Source: an uncultured Clostridia bacterium
GTDB lineage: Bacteria; Bacillota; Clostridia; Monoglobales; Monoglobaceae
Assembly (NCBI GenBank): GCA_947625905.1
Contig: CANQQJ010000026.1
Location: 1 to 52,920 of the forward strand
Reading direction: 5' to 3'
DNA length: 52,920 bases
Below, one piece after another: positions 17,001-27,100 of the stretch. The stretch's first letter is position 1; each line of letters opens with the position of its first letter. A program made the translations under genes and the position numbers. Below the pieces are notes generated by a model. It searched no databases, was not told the origin of the DNA, and worked only from the letters and a program-made list of their open reading frames with translations.

Positions 17001-18499
17001 GCCACGTTCTCGAACTTGTCATAGATACTCAGCGACGCCTCGTTTCCGTTTAAGTTTATCTCGCCCGAGATCGCGGGCACCACCTTGTAATACACATCGT
17101 GGCTTACCGCGTTTTCATATTCGGCGGTTATCTTATAATTTCCCGCCGCCGCGTTTTCGATCACCGCCTCATAGTTCGGCGCCTGACCGGTGGCAACAGT
17201 CTTTCCGTTTATTTTGTAATCAACATAAGGTATATCGGCTCCCTCGTCAACATTGGCGCTCAGAGTAATGGTTTGGCCCTCCAAAAACTCCGCGTTACCG
17301 AGCGGGGCGCTGACAGTGATCGGATAATCCTTAGGTTCCAATGACAGCCAGTCTATGTCCATGTCGAGCACGTCGCCGGCCAAATCGCTGTCGAAGCCGA
17401 GTACGATCTCGCTAATTGTCGAATCGTTTTTTGTAGCGGGTCTGAACGAGCCGCAGATCCTATACTCGCCGACAGGCTTTCCGTCGACCGATATCACCAC
17501 GGTTTGCAGATCGTTAAAGGTCTCATACCTCAGGATATGCCACTCGCTGTCGATAGACTCGTTCCAATACTTTGACTGGTACGTTCCCATAGAATCAACA
17601 GTCCTGAAATACGCTCTGTAGATATCGAGCCACCCTCGCTTGTTATGTTCAAAATCGGCCATGGTCATATTGAAACATCCGTAACTGATCTCGTTCACTC
17701 GGAAGCGCATTTCGTAAACATAGTCATCCGGAAAGGTCGTGTGAAGTCTCGCTTTGGTACCGGAAGTGATCCTGGAGTGTAGAATGCCGTCCGCGACGCT
17801 GTAGGTGCTCGGCAGGGACCACGGGCTCATATCCTCGCCGCCGTTAAAGTCATAACGGAAAGCGGACGGGCCGACCTCCGGTCTCGGCGTCGAAGTCGTG
17901 CCCGACACCTCATTCGGATACGGCAGCTCCTGATAGCTGTACAGCACAGCGCTGGTTGTCTCATCGCACTGAAACTGGACCCAGCCGGTGCGGGGAGCCT
18001 GATAGACTCTGAAATCGGTAACGTAATTGTCGTCAATATACAGCTCGCAGAATTCGCCGTTTACGGTTACGCGGTACTTGTGTCTGTCATTGCCGATCGG
18101 ATAGGGGATCTTTGACTCTCCGCTTGCCGGGAAAGTGTTGGAATAGTATCCTATATAATCGGGTCGAATATACAGCATGACGCGGTACGGGTTGGTATAG
18201 ATCTGAGCCGCAAAATGGTTGCCGAATTTTTTTACCTCGACCTCAAACTCGTAATTGACCTTGGGATTGGAGGCCCTCTGCAGGGAAACTACACATTCGC
18301 CGCTTTCGGGAGCCATTAAGATCGAGCCGTCGTCGCGCAGGGTCGCACCGTTTTGCAGTCCCCAGCTGCGCCACTCGCTTTTGCCTCCCGGAGGGTGCCA
18401 AGGATACGTCTCGTAATCACCGACGGCGAAAACGGAACCGGAAAAGCAGCCGATCAGCAGAGCGATGATGATAATTCCGAAAAATTTATACTTTTTCAT
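14075..18499 (-). CDS. Secreted multidomain BNR/Asp-box (sialidase-fold) protein
   Basis: The protein has 1474 residues with a signal peptide (residues 1-26, ending SVFA). Two concanavalin-like beta domains (about 30-200 and 215-395) are followed by Ig-like segments (about 395-560) and further beta-sandwich regions. A beta-propeller follows with four Asp boxes: SYDKGETW (near 1073), YSDDDGRNW (near 1126), SYDRGETW (near 1177) and SYDGGKNW (near 1238). This is the sialidase/BNR superfamily signature. I could not identify the three-arginine site, so sialidase activity is not shown. A C-terminal segment (about 1370-1450, VTVPAGDTAVKEGIVYISPAA) resembles copper-amine-oxidase-like stalk domains. 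AAGGAGGT precedes the ATG. It lies 12 bases after the 879-residue SLH gene. Confidence 0.8.
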   Translation of the reverse strand: MKKYKFFGIIIIALLIGCFSGSVFAVGDYETYPWHPPGGKSEWRSWGLQNGATLRDDGSILMAPESGECVVSLQRASNPKVNYEFEVEVKKFGNHFAAQIYTNPYRVMLYIRPDYIGYYSNTFPASGESKIPYPIGNDRHKYRVTVNGEFCELYIDDNYVTDFRVYQAPRTGWVQFQCDETTSAVLYSYQELPYPNEVSGTTSTPRPEVGPSAFRYDFNGGEDMSPWSLPSTYSVADGILHSRITSGTKARLHTTFPDDYVYEMRFRVNEISYGCFNMTMADFEHNKRGWLDIYRAYFRTVDSMGTYQSKYWNESIDSEWHILRYETFNDLQTVVISVDGKPVGEYRICGSFRPATKNDSTISEIVLGFDSDLAGDVLDMDIDWLSLEPKDYPITVSAPLGNAEFLEGQTITLSANVDEGADIPYVDYKINGKTVATGQAPNYEAVIENAAAGNYKITAEYENAVSHDVYYKVVPAISGEINLNGNEASLSIYDKFENVAHVTYLLDGVEAGSAFEAPYAVTLPELAPSEHSLTAMCYDANGVPIFGISERLTAMNGQTSTNYANDISYEVAGEDGSAVVELSNGMHKLYMTHTAEELSYLTENGTETRVGATGKWRIFTDGNIAEVYRNGQYVFSFKMPKTDEVNSKAESMGLEVKNFSVSIPEGRNNHFLKTNVNEQNAVYNIEGVGGYHYLDFTADKNDSFTLALSDGYFNNTVEFLNGEIYTMTTSNDSDIPYRSKIGDVPNTPAQVFYRVDTSVGMNRLYADGEFIGTFRGIHSAGNGSEGALGINVTGGDGLNYVAVNDYKDIYIYSDEFDGSGEIASQDFWQSSKALCDVDTEKGVMTLSAEDTTGISELNVSARDAEVSAELEIKECSGGFWFVLNHASTYMYTQMGYNYETGKFEMINVLPNSVTTVAEADGNLPIGEKITMGLKLRSSIEDEVKADLTVNGEPIFSNLEPIVCHGHIGFMIKRGSVVLDSFSYVGDSKPGTGVTEQIIDGLYGSYDAFDSDDEIILSDYKTTIRSSDGFKSYNGAVTTIKGQSEHVLQLKSGAMISIPTEDINGKYCAKCYISYDKGETWELQTLVSDDLANVISPNRVSQGASGRIYYTSGKSGSEETGITVVFYSDDDGRNWTRCSPLGPDNVGCMMAEAKTVEVGNETRCYFRSERGAVLYIVSYDRGETWSYDIHTTPFFSATNCFNVENDPYDLNVLYFAWGYDNAFSSGRNQVKRQRVAFARSYDGGKNWKFLETAFENDYNNFPYSWDDSMIMNTCINVLRDYVLVHSFRMRDYTAPQWSVEVVAYKKDELRDTDRFEQCHFHYPSFINATRFAGKEVAERSLVLDKTTNNVWFGGTLVKDALYEGKLSAPLAAAYAGVSFETAEDGSAVFRGLGDEVTVPAGDTAVKEGIVYISPAAFAEAYGLNLCDTEDVVILTSYGYLSDDEVRAFRYAANPLLKNVGGLPPPSDLSENSDAL

Positions 18500-18511
18500 A
18501 GCTTTACCTCC

Positions 18512-21151
18512 TTAATAGCGCACCGCGTAAACATAACGCAGCGTGCCGCTCTGTGTTACCATAAATACCATGTCGGGATGCGCGGGGTTCTCGTTATAGG
18601 TAATAATATCGTCTATTGTCACCTTTTGGACCTCAGGCTTCTGCGCCGTCAGATCGTACAGGTAGTAAACGGCCGACGACGTTATGTAATTCGCGAGATT
18701 ATCCATTCCCTCCACGCCGCCTACATCAGAGGGCAGAGACGTGGTATGGGTCATAAACTGACCGTCCTTATACAGCGCCGTTCCGCAAGCCACGCGCACT
18801 GAAGCCTCAAAATTGCTCAGATCGGTTCCGGGACCGCTGATCTTGATTCGATTCATCTCGTTGGGAATTTCGCCGATCCTGTACCATGTGTCAATAAATT
18901 CGCTGGCTCCGGTATTGTTTTCGGTCGTTCGGATAAGGTCTCCCTTGGCCACCTCATAGCCGCTTAAGTCCTGGGGCAATTTGTAGGTTGCCGCCGAGCC
19001 GGTCGTCAGAGCTGTGATCTCTTTGGTAATATATCCGTCGCTTGTCATTATCTCGCCCACATCCGTTACCAGCAGCGGCAAACGGGTGGTCGACAGAGCC
19101 GGGTTTCCGGCATAACTCACGATGGTTCCCGCCACATGACTTTTCGGGTCAATGTTATAAAACTCCACCGGATATGTGGCGCGTGCAAATGAGCCGGTGT
19201 AGTAATACTCCTCGGTCTCGCGCGAAGAAGTAGGTATGTTCCATGCTTCGGAGGTATTTCCGAAAGACGCGATCAGCTCTCCGTCAACATTGTTCTCATG
19301 GAAGCTCCGATACGTCGGATAATACATATTCGTTCCGATATAATCCAGCCGCAGGGAATTCTCTTCCTCGTTTTCCGGGTCATAGGTGTTGGTGTCGATT
19401 TCCGAAATTTTGCCCTCGCTGTTGAGCCTGTATCTTATCAGCTGCGACAAGGGCCACTCCGCGTTTTGGTTGTTGGTGCGCGCCGCGGAGGTCTGAAGCG
19501 CTTCCATCACCTTGTCGGTCTCGATGCTCATGTTCATCAAAACTCCGTCAAGCTTCAGCTTGGACGCGCAGTCAAGGTCTATCATCTTATGGGCGGAATT
19601 CACCAGCCGCACTACAAATCTCGTGTTGAACGTTTCGTCTTCCTTCGCGGCCTTCACCAGATAAGCCGTTTGATTGCCCGTGGTTGAAGTGTGAGTTATT
19701 CCCACGCACATATTTCCGAAGGTGTACACCGTCACGGTCTCGCCAGCGCGGACGCTTCTGTCCGAGATCATGTTTTCAGCGGTCTCAAACGTATACGCAC
19801 CGACCGTTATAGTCTCCGGAAATACGCTTATTATATTTCCTCTTAGCTCGGGAATCGTCAGATCAACGTTTATTATCTTTCCGCCATAGGTGTTCTTGCT
19901 CTCTCTGACCGCTATGACTGTGTCCGGAAGGACGGCGCTCATTGGCGCGGGAGCGCCGTTTTTATATACCCGCACTATCGTATCGTCGTCTTCGACCGAG
20001 CCCAGCATCACATCGGGATATTTTCCGTTTATCACATTGTTGACGGCATTGGCGCTTCTGACGATCATGAACGTATATGACGTCACATGCACAACGTCGA
20101 AAACTCCGTCTGTGTTATTATCAATAAACGTCAGGTTGCCGCAAGCAGGCTTCAGATCCTCCTGTGTATACTCCGGATAGGCTGCTCCGTTATAAATAAG
20201 GTCCGCCATGCTGTCAAGTCTCAGGCTCCTTACGGAGGTGCCGCTTAGATCCGAGTAATATTTGAACATTCCGTCGCCTATGCCTATGACCGACGCGGCG
20301 TCTACCGTCACAATATTAACATGCCTTTCATCCACATAAAGGCAGGCTATGTCTCTTGAATAACCGTCGCTGTCCAAATAGTATATCACCGGCTTTCCGA
20401 GCAGCTCGGGAGCCGCGGGATAGTTAAACACTTTGCCGTCAACGCTCACCTGATTCTCGACGCACGTGTTATCGCGGTGGGTCAGCGTTGTGCCTTCCAC
20501 GCCTTCGACTATACCGCGGTAAGCGATCATATGGTGGTAGCATTCAAGAACCGTGTAATCGGGGTCCACACTGTAAGTATTTACCGAACCGCCCACCATG
20601 GTCATTTTGCACATGCCCAGGTGCAGGCAGTTGTACGCCATTCTTGCGGCCTGTCCGCGGGTGAGAACATCGCCTTCGGCCACGCCGTTCGCAATACCCG
20701 TCTGCTTGCCGATAGAAACATAGTTTACAAAATTGCTCAAATGAACATATCCCATGATCACCGTGAAGATCTTGCAGGCGTCCGCGAAGGAGGCCGGCTC
20801 ATCGGGTCTGAAAAAGCCGTTGTCGCCGCTTACCGCTCCCATTTCCACCATCGCGTAGATATAAGAATAATACGGGCTGTCCGCGGGAACGTCGACGAAG
20901 ATCTGCCGGCCGTCGCCTGCCGAATCGTCAAGATCGCAGACCCTGGCGGCCATATAGACAAGCTCGCCTCTGGTAACGGCCGCGCCGAAATCCGGAGCGT
21001 CGTCGGTGAGGATGCCCAGATATTTCAGGAATCCCGCCTCTCCGTCCGTCAACAGAGCCGTGTTTTCGGCGGCCGCCGCGGCGGTCGGCAGCAGTGTTGC
21101 AAGCAATACCGCCGCCAGCGCCGCGCACAGCGTTCTTTTAAAATTCTTCAT
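18512..21151 (-). CDS. Secreted S-layer-homology protein, 879 residues
   Basis: An alanine-rich signal peptide (residues 1-28) is followed by two to three SLH motifs (about 30-195, with FVDVPADSPYYSYIYAMVEMG and NGFFRPDEPASF), which anchor proteins to cell-wall polysaccharide. The rest (200-879) is beta-rich, has repeated FxxVxVTSYTFMIVRSAN-like strands and no catalytic motif I recognise. AGGAGGG precedes the ATG. It sits 11 bases after the giant SLH protein and 12 bases before the BNR protein, so the three surface proteins are very likely co-transcribed. It may be a structural or binding component of a surface glycan-capture layer. Confidence 0.8.
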   Translation of the reverse strand: MKNFKRTLCAALAAVLLATLLPTAAAAAENTALLTDGEAGFLKYLGILTDDAPDFGAAVTRGELVYMAARVCDLDDSAGDGRQIFVDVPADSPYYSYIYAMVEMGAVSGDNGFFRPDEPASFADACKIFTVIMGYVHLSNFVNYVSIGKQTGIANGVAEGDVLTRGQAARMAYNCLHLGMCKMTMVGGSVNTYSVDPDYTVLECYHHMIAYRGIVEGVEGTTLTHRDNTCVENQVSVDGKVFNYPAAPELLGKPVIYYLDSDGYSRDIACLYVDERHVNIVTVDAASVIGIGDGMFKYYSDLSGTSVRSLRLDSMADLIYNGAAYPEYTQEDLKPACGNLTFIDNNTDGVFDVVHVTSYTFMIVRSANAVNNVINGKYPDVMLGSVEDDDTIVRVYKNGAPAPMSAVLPDTVIAVRESKNTYGGKIINVDLTIPELRGNIISVFPETITVGAYTFETAENMISDRSVRAGETVTVYTFGNMCVGITHTSTTGNQTAYLVKAAKEDETFNTRFVVRLVNSAHKMIDLDCASKLKLDGVLMNMSIETDKVMEALQTSAARTNNQNAEWPLSQLIRYRLNSEGKISEIDTNTYDPENEEENSLRLDYIGTNMYYPTYRSFHENNVDGELIASFGNTSEAWNIPTSSRETEEYYYTGSFARATYPVEFYNIDPKSHVAGTIVSYAGNPALSTTRLPLLVTDVGEIMTSDGYITKEITALTTGSAATYKLPQDLSGYEVAKGDLIRTTENNTGASEFIDTWYRIGEIPNEMNRIKISGPGTDLSNFEASVRVACGTALYKDGQFMTHTTSLPSDVGGVEGMDNLANYITSSAVYYLYDLTAQKPEVQKVTIDDIITYNENPAHPDMVFMVTQSGTLRYVYAVRY

Positions 21152-21162
21152 TGCGATCCCTC

Positions 21163-24100
21163 CTAATTCAACTTCTGCCGGAGCCGATAAATCACAACCG
21201 CGGCTTCAGCGCGCGTGGTGAACGCGCCGGGCGCGAACATATTATTTTCATCGCCGTTCAGTATCTCGGTTTCGTACAGATACGATATGCTGTCGAAAGC
21301 ATAATCGGGGATCTCGGCAAAGTCATTGAACTGCCGCGAAGGTCTGATCTTATCAAGCGCTTTATTTCGGCTGTCGAGCGTGCGCTTCACCATTACCGCC
21401 ATATCGGCTCTTGTTATCGGCTCGCCTATACCGAACCGATCCTCGCTCACGCCCTTAACAATGCCGAGGGTGTAGGCCGCTCTTACATATCCGCAGTACC
21501 ACTCATCGGGGTCAATATCGGTGAACAGCAGCACAGCGTCTGTTGCGCCGGGTTTGATGCCGAAGCTTTCCATAAGCATCTTCAGGAATTCCTCGCGGGT
21601 CACGCTGTTATCCGGATAGAAGTTTCCGTTTCCGTCGCCCGCTACAATTCCTATCTGCTGCAGGTATTTGATGCTATCCTGCGCCCACGGCACCGTTCCG
21701 AGATCGGTAAAGGGCTTCATCTGACTTGCGGCATTGTTGATATTATCCTGCGCGTTGTTGGCGGCCGGACCTGTGTTATCGACCGCGAACGACGAACCGC
21801 TGCCGGTGCTGCCGTAAAATCTTCCGCCGCTTCCCGTGCCGCCTCCGGAACCGCCGCCGAAGCCTCCGCCTCCGCCGCTGCCGGTTCCTCCGCTGCTGAT
21901 CTCGTATTGGCGCTGTTCGGTCGCCGCTTCCTCATAGGCCTCGGTGAGTTCATCCAGACTGGTAAACGTGTTTCCGGTCATTCTCATGAACATATTCTTT
22001 ATGCTCTTTACTCCCTGCATCATGCTCAAGTCGATCCCCAGATAGTCCTTATATGTGCGCGTGAGCAGTTCCTCAAGCTTTGGCCAGGAATTTGTCCGAA
22101 CGGCTTCGTTCACCTGAGTCAGGATCTCGTCTTCCATCTGCGTGTCGTAAAGGGCTTTATCCACAGCCTCTCTGAATTCGTACAAATCGGCGAAGGTACG
22201 GCCGTTCTTGTTTTCGATGAACCTGTTATACGCCTTTGCCGTCAGGCGGTCCGCCGTCTCCTTAGCGGACGCATTGCCGTATTTGTCGATAAAGCTCTTA
22301 AAGCTCTCCTCGCCGTCGATATTGTTGTATCCTATATCATCGCCGTGCAGGGTATAAGTATAAGTCTTTGACAGCTGTCCGCCGTACGCGAGACGCAGAG
22401 TGTATTCGCCCTCGGTGAATGAATAGGGGTCAACGGCGATCACAGAGTCGATCATTCCTCTGGAGTTTGTCGGCGCCTGCATCACCGCGGCGACATTGCC
22501 GTCCGCGTCTGTAAGCACGGCCGCCACATTGCATACCTTTCCGGCAAAGCCGCGGATCCGTACTTCGTTGTAATCCGCCTCGCAGGTCATGTCCGTATAG
22601 TCCGCGTCCTCCGCCGCGTTGTTCGGCGTGGTGTACATTTTCGCGTCCGCCATCGGGAAAGCCGTGTCAAAGCTGTCCCAAAGCATTACGGACAAATTGC
22701 TGCCGCTTAAATCAACGTCGGTCATTTCAAGCTGCTTTTGGATCTTGGTCCTCTCGCCCGCCGCGGCTACAAGGCCGTCGGACACCACCTTGGTCGTGTA
22801 TCCGTATTTTTTGTCATAGGCCGCCGCGATCACCGTGGCGCGTCTGTCATACTCGGATTCCGAGGTTCCGAAGTAGATCTCTCCGTCCGCGTTTATTGTG
22901 TTTCCGCTCACCGCGGGTTCATTCATAACTATCTGCATTCCCACGAACACGCTCAGATCCGATACTTCCACGCCGCTGCTTCCGGAACCTATCCTTATCT
23001 GTTTAAAGTCGGCGCTGAAATCCTCCAGCGGGATCTTGTCAAGCAGCAGAGTCCATTCGGCTTCGCCGCTTCTTCTGCGATAATAGTTATAGGTGCCGTC
23101 TCCGAGGAGCGTGCACAAATACTCGTACCATACGTCCGGGATGGTCGCGACTTCAACCGTGCCGCAGCTTGCCGACGCGCCGAATATGGTGCGGTCGGTA
23201 TAGACCGTCGGATAGATCCTCTTGCCGCCCAGATAGCTTATAATAGCGGATCCGCTGCCTCCCGAGTTCACTTTATACCTGTAGTAGATCTGATACGGAA
23301 TGTTCGGATTCGCGTCCGGGAAGGCCAGTATCGCATACTGTCCCGTCGGAACGGTTAATATTCCGTTGTTGACCCTGACCGAAGAATCGCTGAATTCCCA
23401 GTCGCCCCTGCTGCCGAAGTCCTCGGTTATAATAGTCTGGGTTTCCTCGGCTATGATCTTTGATTCATCCTCAAGTATCGGCTTCGGTTCTCTGGTGGCG
23501 ATCGGCTCGGAAGCAGTCTTGTACTGAACCAGCTCTTTTACGCTGATACTGTCACCCACATTTGCGCTCGTGCACATCAGCTGTAACAAGGATTGACTTC
23601 CGCCGACAACGGCAAAATCAAACTCGATCACTTTCACATAATTGCCGTTATCGAGCTTCCGATAATACGCCTCCTTGGTTCCGTCCCACTTGATTATGTA
23701 CGTGTACCATGTGCCCGAATCAATTTTTTCACCCAGGATCGTCAAGTGCTGATTTCCGTCCGCCAAATAACCCAGCAGGCCGTTGCCCTGCCAGAAGCGG
23801 ATCCTCTTGCCCTCGCCTCTGTAGTCCAGCTGCGGTGTGCCGGTGTCATTATTCTTAAATGTCACCTTGATCGCTCCGGGTTCAATGGCGTTGATCACTA
23901 TGTTTTTCGCTTTGAATCCCGCTGCGTCCGTTCCGCCTCCGGCCTTCTCGGTAATGTACATGGTCAGTCCGTTCTCACTGTCAAGCTCATGGCTGCCGGT
24001 TACTTGTCCCGTTCCGTCATATCCGTCATGGGTAAGCTCTACCGCGTCCGCGCTCTCCAGCTCCTTAATATCGGAGTACTTTGTAAAGTTGATATCATCA

Positions 24101-27100
24101 CCCAACTCTGTTCCGTCGAGCACCTGCGCTTCGGTGTACTCGCCGGGCGCCGGCGCGGTCGTTTCGGTCGGCTTGGGCGTTTCGTTCGGGCCGATCGTGG
24201 CTGTCGGCGTCGGAATCGCCTTATACTGCACAAATTCCTTTACACTGAGGCTGTCTCCGACGGAGCCGATCGCAAACATCAGCAGCAAGGACTGATCTCC
24301 GCCGACAACGGCATGATCAAACTCGATCACCTTCACGTAATTGCCGTCATCAAGCTGCCGATAATACGCCTCTTTTGTTCCGTCCCATTTGATTATGTAT
24401 GTGTACCATGTGTCGGAGTTAATCTTTTCTCCGTCAACTTCAAGGTTCTTGTTTCCGTTCTCCAAATAGCCCAATTGACCGTGGTTCTGGTAGAAACGTA
24501 TCCTCCTGCCCTCGCCTCTGTAGTCCAGCTGCGACGTGCCGGTGTCATTATTCCTGAATGTCACCTTGATCGCTCCGGGTTCATCCGCCTTGACCGCTAT
24601 ATTTTTCGGCATGAATCCGCCGAAGTCTGTTGTTCCGTCAGCCTTCGCGGTAACGTACATGGTCAGTCCGTTTTCGCCGTCAAGCTCGTGGCTGCCTTCT
24701 ATCTTTCCGGTTCCGGTATATCCGTCGTGCGTAAGCTCGGCAACATTCGCGCTCTCCAAAGCCTCAAGGTTTTGGTAAGAGGTAAAGTCGATGTTGTCGC
24801 CTTGCTCCGTTCCCTCAAGCACCTGCGTCTCGGTGTAAGCCGTGATCTCAGACGTGGGTGTGGGCGACGGCGCAGGCATGCCCGTAGGCGCGGTCGTTTC
24901 GGCCGGCTTGGCCGTTTCATTCGGGCCTATCGTGGGAGTAGGCTCGGGAACAGCTTTGTACTGAACAAATTCCTTTACGCTCAGGCTGTCTCCAACCTTT
25001 GTGCTCGAGCAGAACATCAGCAGCAAGGACTGATCTCCGCCGACAACAGCATGATCAAATTCGATTGCTTTCACATAATTGCCGTCATCAAGTCTGCGAT
25101 AGTACGCCTCTTTGGTTCCGTCCCATTTGATTATGTACGTGTACCATGCGCCCGAATCAATTGTTTCACCCGGAATCGTCAAGTGCTGATTTCCGTTCGT
25201 CAGATAGCCCAGCAGACCGTTACCCTGCCAGAAACGTATCCTCCTGCCCTCGCCTCTGTAGTCCAGCTGCGGTGTGCCGGTATCATTATTCTTAAATGTA
25301 ACCTTGATCGCTCCGGGTTCATCCGCTTTGACCGCTATGTTTTTCGACATAAATCCCGCGGCGTCCGTTCCGCCTTCGTCTTTCGCGGTGACATACATGG
25401 TCAGTCCGTTCTCGCCGTCAAGCTCGTGGCTGCCTTCTATCTTTCCGGTTCCGGTATATCCGTCGTGCGTAAGCTCTACCGCGCCCGCGCTCTCCAAAGC
25501 TTCAAGGCTTTGGTAAGAGGTAAAGTCGATGTTGTCGCCTTTCTCTGTTCCCTCGAGCACCTGATCTTCGGTATACGTCGGAACCTCGGGAGTCGGTGTC
25601 GGCGACGGTTCGGGCGTGCCCGTAGACTCGGGTTCGACAGTCGGCGTTTCCGTCGGTTCCGAAACAACGTAACCGACCGTAATATCGCTTACTGTCATCT
25701 TTGTTGTACCGCCGTAAAATCCGAGCTGTGTGCTTCCGTCGGCTCCGTTTTGGTCCATTCCGGCGCCTTCTTTCAGCAAGGTCCAGTTTCTTTGACCCAA
25801 ATCGCGGCGGTAGCAGTCATAGGTCCCGTCTCCCTTGAGTTTTACCAGATACTCATATTCTTTATTAACATCGGTCGTGATTGTCGCTCTGCCGAACGCC
25901 TCTCCCGAGCCGAAAGTAACTCTATCCAGATATTGAGTTATATACAATCTGCTTTTGTTAAAATGGAAAATATAACAGCTGCCGTTGACATTAGCCGATT
26001 CAGTCATTTTGGCTTTAAAGTATATCTGATACGGCTTGGTTATATCTCCTTCAAAATTCAGAAACGCGCGAGAGCTCGGCGGAATATTCACAACACCGCT
26101 TTCGGGATCAAAGGTCGCTTGGGTGCCGTCCATATTCCAATTGCTTTCCGTGCCGCTGTACTCTTTGTCCACGACATTGGTCAAAGTCGGGTCGTATATA
26201 TGATCGTCCGTAGGCTCGGGTTCGAGTGTCTCCTCGGGCTCGGGCGAAGGCGCCTCCGTAGGAGCGAATGTTTCGGCCGGGTCGATCGTGGGCGTCGGCT
26301 CGAGAACAGCCTTGTACTGTACAAACTCCTTTACGCTGGTGCTGTCTCCCACAGCGGTGCCCGCGCACATCAGCCGTAATAAGGATTGTACACCGAAAGC
26401 ACCCATATTAAATTCTTTCACTTTTACATAATTGTCATCTTGCTTCCGATAGTATGTCTCTTTTGTTCCGTCCCACTTAATTATGTACGTGTACCATGTG
26501 TCGGAATTAATCGTTTCTCCGGGAATCGTAGAGTGACTTCCATCAAAATAGCCCAATAAGCTATTATGCCAGAAGCGGATCCTCTTGCTTTCGCCTCTAA
26601 AGTCCAGCTGCAACGTACCGGATTTTTCATTTTTAAATGTCACCTTCATTGCTCCGGATTCATTGCCCTTTACCACTATGTTTTTCGGCATAAATCCCGC
26701 GGCGTCCGTTGTTCCGTCAGCCTTCGCGGTAACGTACATGGTCAGTCCGTTTTCACTGTCAAGCTCGTGGCTGCCTTCTATCTTTCCGGTTCCGTTATAT
26801 CCGTCATGGGTAAGCTCGGCTGCATTCGCGCTCTCCAAAGCTTCAAGGCTTTGGTATGAGGTAAAGTCGATGTTGTCGCCTTGCTCCGTTCCCTCAAGCA
26901 CCTGCGTCTCGGTGTATGTTTCAACTGTCGGCGTGGGTGTCGGCGACGGTTCGGGCGTGCCCGTAGACTCGGGTTCGACAGTCGGCGTTTCCGTCGGTTC
27001 CGAAACAACGTAACCGACCGTAATATCGCTTACTGTCATCTTTGTTGTACCGCCGTAAAATCCGAGCTGTGTGCTTCCGTCGGCTCCGTTTTGGTCCATT

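Noticed and set aside
23593-26379. A 928-codon open frame on the plus strand opposite the giant surface protein
   Set aside because: It is antisense to a repeated, GC-biased gene. Its repeats mirror the modules on the other strand, it has no ribosome-binding site, and its composition (many Arg, His, Cys) is that of a shadow frame. Similar long plus-strand frames at 21151-22371 and 26881-27771 are rejected for the same reason.
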